DNA of 24,701 nt from Saccharofermentans sp. (GTDB taxonomy: Bacteria > Bacillota_A > Clostridia > Saccharofermentanales > Saccharofermentanaceae). Position 1 is the stretch's first letter. Each line of letters begins with the position of its first letter. The position numbers were made by a program, and so were the translations under genes. The notes below the pieces were generated by a model. The model had not been told where the DNA came from, ran no database searches, and worked only from the letters and a program-made list of their open reading frames with translations. The stretch is from the NCBI GenBank assembly GCA_024692105.1, contig JAILMZ010000039.1:1-24701 (forward strand). Direction: 5' to 3'. This document shows positions 22,387 to 24,701 of this stretch, piece after piece.

Positions 22387-23167
22387 CGCCGTATCTCAAT
22401 TCCTTTAAGAATGCTGTCTTGTCCTGCGCTCTCATCATCGACTCTCCGATGAGGACAGCATCACACATTTCCTTCTCGAGCTTTACCACATCTTCGTGCG
22501 ACTTCACTCCGCTTTCCGCTACGAAAAGCGCTCTGTCTCCGACGATCTCTCTGAGCCTAAGGCAGTTGGTCGGATCGACGGTGAAGTCTCTTAAGTTACG
22601 GTTGTTGACGCCGATTATCCTCGCGCCTTCACCAAGTCCCATCTCGACTTCGTTACTGTCGTGAGCTTCAACCAGAGCGGAAAGCCCGAGCTCATCGCAG
22701 AGCCTTATATACTTTCCGAGAGTCTTTGAATCCAGTATCGAGCAGATAAGAAGGACCGCTGAAGCGCCGCAGGTGACTGCCTCGTAGATCATGTATTCAT
22801 CAATCGTGAAATCCTTTCTGAGGCACGGTGTCGCAACGCTTGAAGATATCTGCGTAAGGATATCAGTGCTGCCCTTGAACCATACGGGTTCGGTCAGTAC
22901 TGAAATGCAGTCCGCACCTGCCTTCTCGTAATCCTTTGCGATATCGATGTAAGGGAAGTCCTCAGAGATAATGCCCTTTGAAGGAGATGCCTTCTTGCAC
23001 TCGCAGATGAAGCTTAAACCTTCTTTGGCAAGCGCCTTCTCGAACGAGAAGTCACCTTTGCCTCTTGCAAACGCTTCGTCCATGACGGCGTTAAGGGGCT
23101 TTATCTCTTTGTTCTTTCTTACTATCTCGCGGTTGGATTCTGCGATCGTCTCTAAGATATCTGCCAT
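22379..23167 (-). CDS. trpC: Indole-3-glycerol phosphate synthase
   Basis: TrpC closes the indole ring with loss of CO2. The 262-residue TIM barrel has ECKKASPSKG at 56-65 (E56, K58), SVLTEPVWFKGS (89-100), the catalytic K118 in CLRKDF, LVEAH with E167, GVNNRNL (186-192) and AESGV with E218. Length and motifs are normal and it is a single-domain form. The ATG at 23167 lies seven bases after the trpD stop with a weak ribosome binding site (GTGAG). Its end overlaps the start of trpF. Confidence 0.97.
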   Translation of the reverse strand: MADILETIAESNREIVRKNKEIKPLNAVMDEAFARGKGDFSFEKALAKEGLSFICECKKASPSKGIISEDFPYIDIAKDYEKAGADCISVLTEPVWFKGSTDILTQISSSVATPCLRKDFTIDEYMIYEAVTCGASAVLLICSILDSKTLGKYIRLCDELGLSALVEAHDSNEVEMGLGEGARIIGVNNRNLRDFTVDPTNCLRLREIVGDRALFVAESGVKSHEDVVKLEKEMCDAVLIGESMMRAQDKTAFLKELRYGDD

Positions 23168-23174
23168 TTTATTC

Positions 23175-24200
23175 TCACTTATTTGAAAGCTCGATGAATC
23201 TGTTCATTGTATCAAGTGCCTTGCCGCTGTCAATCAGGTCCTTTGCAACGTTGATGCCGTCAGCGATGGAGCCTGCCTTGCCTGCAGCATAGAGAGCGGC
23301 ACCGGAGTTAAGAAGGACGACGTTCCTTCTTGCATCCGTGATCTTTCCTTCGAGGATGCCTCTTGTGACCTCGGCATTCTCTTCAGGTGTGCCGCCTTCG
23401 ATGTCAGCTTTCGTACCTCTTGCGAATCCGAAGTCCTCAGGCTTGATCTCATAAGTTACGACGTTTCCGTCGGGTTTGAGTTCTGCGATGTATGTCTCTG
23501 CGCTCTGGGATACCTCATCAAGCTTATCCTCGCCGTAGACTACGAGTGCCCTCTTCGCACCGAGTGACTTGAGAACGTGAGCAACGGGCTCAGCAAGATA
23601 CTGATCATATACGCCGAGGAGATAGAAATCAGGTGATGCGGGATTCGTGAGGGGGCCAAGGATGTTGAACACTGTCCTGAATCCGAGTTCCTTACGGATG
23701 GCACCTACGTACTTCATCGATGTGTGATACTTCTGCGCGAAGAAGAAGCAGAAACCTACCTCTTCAAGAAGTTCTACGCAGCGCTCGGGCTCTAAGTTGA
23801 TGTTTGCTCCCAGTGCCTCGAGGCAGTCTGCCGTGCCGGACTTGGAAGATGCTGCGCGGTTGCCGTGTTTCGCGACCTTGACGCCTGCCGATGCCACGAC
23901 GAAAGAAGATGTCGTGGAGATGTTGAAGCTGCCTGCCCTGTCTCCGCCTGTGCCTACGATCTCGAGGACCTGCATGTCGCCTACGTCTACCTTCAGCGCG
24001 TGCTCTCTCATTGCAGTTGCGCATCCGGAGATCTCGTCGATCGTCTCGAACCTTGCGCTCTTCGTGGAGAGTGCTGCGAGGAATGCGGCGTTCTGAGTCG
24101 GGGTGGACTCACCGTTCATTATCTCGTTCATTGTCTGGTATGCCTCATCGTATGTGAGGTCTTCCTTTGTTACGATCTTCTCGATTGCTTCCTTGATCAT
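23175..24200 (-). CDS. trpD: Anthranilate phosphoribosyltransferase
   Basis: TrpD attaches phosphoribosyl pyrophosphate to anthranilate. The 341 residues show the helical N-terminal domain, the PRPP-binding GTGGD at 83-87, NISTTSS (93-99), [12 protein letters not shown] (111-122), and the anthranilate-site stretch [19 protein letters not shown] at 169-187. It is not fused to trpG, unlike in enterobacteria. The ATG at 24200 overlaps the trpG stop by four bases (ATGA) and has GGAGG eight bases upstream. Confidence 0.97.
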   Translation of the reverse strand: MIKEAIEKIVTKEDLTYDEAYQTMNEIMNGESTPTQNAAFLAALSTKSARFETIDEISGCATAMREHALKVDVGDMQVLEIVGTGGDRAGSFNISTTSSFVVASAGVKVAKHGNRAASSKSGTADCLEALGANINLEPERCVELLEEVGFCFFFAQKYHTSMKYVGAIRKELGFRTVFNILGPLTNPASPDFYLLGVYDQYLAEPVAHVLKSLGAKRALVVYGEDKLDEVSQSAETYIAELKPDGNVVTYEIKPEDFGFARGTKADIEGGTPEENAEVTRGILEGKITDARRNVVLLNSGAALYAAGKAGSIADGINVAKDLIDSGKALDTMNRFIELSNK

Positions 24201-24701
24201 GTTGTTGTCCTCCTGGTTATATTCAAAAAGTTTTTAATCATCTTCATGCCGTCCGGCGTCATTATCGATTCCGGATGGAACTGCACGCCGTATACGTCAT
24301 AGTCCTTGTGCCTTACCGCCATGACCTCTCCGTCATCCGTCCTCGCACATACCGTAAGACATTCCGGAAGGGTGCTCTCGTCTGCTGCGAGCGAGTGGTA
24401 TCTTGCGACGGGAAACTCTTCGGGAAGACCCTCGAAAAGCTTGCAGCTGCCTTCGGTCTTTACCATCGACTGCTTCCCGTGCATCAGTTCTTTTGCGTAT
24501 GTTATCGTCGCGCCGTAAGCTTCACAGATACCCTGATGTCCGAGGCAGACACCCAGGATCGGGAACTTGCCTCCGAGAGTTCTTACGACCTCCTCGCAGA
24601 CACCTGCATCTGCGGGACGTCCCGGACCTGGAGAGATGACGATACCTGCGGGGCTAAGCGCTTCTATCTGCTCTACTGTCATCTCATCGTTCCTGATAAC
24701 C
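24197..24701 (-). CDS. trpG: Anthranilate synthase glutamine amidotransferase component (5' end off the window)
   Basis: TrpG supplies ammonia from glutamine to TrpE. The frame runs off the right edge; 167 residues are visible, beginning [15 protein letters not shown], so roughly 45 residues of the usual N-terminus are missing. SPGPGRP, the nucleophile Cys in [14 protein letters not shown] and the catalytic His/Glu in VQFHPES are present, so the class I amidotransferase is intact as far as seen. The ATG at 24682 is internal, not the start. The context (followed by trpD with a 4-base overlap) favours a role in tryptophan rather than folate synthesis, though such subunits can serve both. Confidence 0.95.
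   Translation of the reverse strand, partial: VIRNDEMTVEQIEALSPAGIVISPGPGRPADAGVCEEVVRTLGGKFPILGVCLGHQGICEAYGATITYAKELMHGKQSMVKTEGSCKLFEGLPEEFPVARYHSLAADESTLPECLTVCARTDDGEVMAVRHKDYDVYGVQFHPESIMTPDGMKMIKNFLNITRRTTT

Noticed and set aside
19827..24196. An internal attenuator, T-box or extra promoter within the trp operon
   Set aside because: Gaps between genes are 15 bases or less or overlap; any leader would lie upstream of trpE outside the window.
1..24701. Mobile elements, prophage, CRISPR, tRNA or rRNA genes
   Set aside because: No transposase, integrase, repeat array or cloverleaf/rRNA signature was seen on either strand.

Overview
The window looks like the chromosome of an anaerobic, low-complexity-genome member of the Bacillota, class Clostridia (perhaps a rumen or gut relative of the Oscillospiraceae/Saccharofermentans type; that placement is a guess). 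The reasons are the gene set (long-form HPF, one long RelA/SpoT-type Rel, ECF S-components ThiT and QueT, a CmpB-type membrane protein, an MEP-pathway IspD/IspF pair), strong GGAGG ribosome binding sites, compact operons with ATGA/TGATG overlaps, and typical sigma-A promoters. Base composition is slightly GC-rich and looks even throughout. I see no mobile element, CRISPR array, tRNA or rRNA, so this is housekeeping chromosome rather than an island.

Layout from left to right. (1) 1-5075, minus strand: the 5' part of a lipoprotein gene, then recJ-relA as an overlapping pair ending in a good terminator. (2) 5143-6147: rpsU and hpf, two single-gene translation units, each with its own terminator; the hpf leader carries three inverted repeats. 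(3) 6146-7156: thiT, preceded by a clear TPP riboswitch whose promoter lies inside the end of the upstream gene. (4) 7134-10173: an operon of a hexapeptide O-acetyltransferase, an Xaa-Pro aminopeptidase and a membrane-anchored alpha/beta-hydrolase-like protein that has lost its serine nucleophile. (5) 10132-11525: a LacI-family repressor with terminator, promoter and an autoregulatory operator, plus a 333-base intergenic region rich in GCAA/TTGC half-sites. (6) 11526-13707, plus strand: radA-ispD. (7) 13708-18849, minus strand: a Gfo/Idh/MocA oxidoreductase, queT, an RsmC-like methyltransferase, a CmpB-like membrane protein, an Mrp/NBP35 Fe-S carrier ATPase, a thioredoxin-fold lipoprotein without CXXC, and a divergent ispF. 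(8) 18870-19826, plus strand: a DMT-family exporter with a near-leaderless start. (9) 19806-24701, minus strand: the tryptophan operon trpG(partial)-trpD-trpC-trpF-trpB-trpA, tightly coupled and complete except for trpE and the start of trpG, which lie off the right edge.

How the genes work together: recJ/relA, rpsU and hpf concern DNA repair, the stringent response and ribosome hibernation; thiT and queT import the thiamine and queuosine precursors and need an ECF energising module encoded elsewhere; ispD and ispF catalyse two steps of isoprenoid synthesis but sit tail to tail on opposite strands with no gap; the trp genes cover anthranilate to tryptophan. I did not find a convincing new multi-gene system. 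The observations most worth a second look are the nucleophile-less hydrolase, the CXXC-less lipoprotein behind mrp, the nested repeats of the hpf leader, and the orphan LacI regulator with its second, distant operator.
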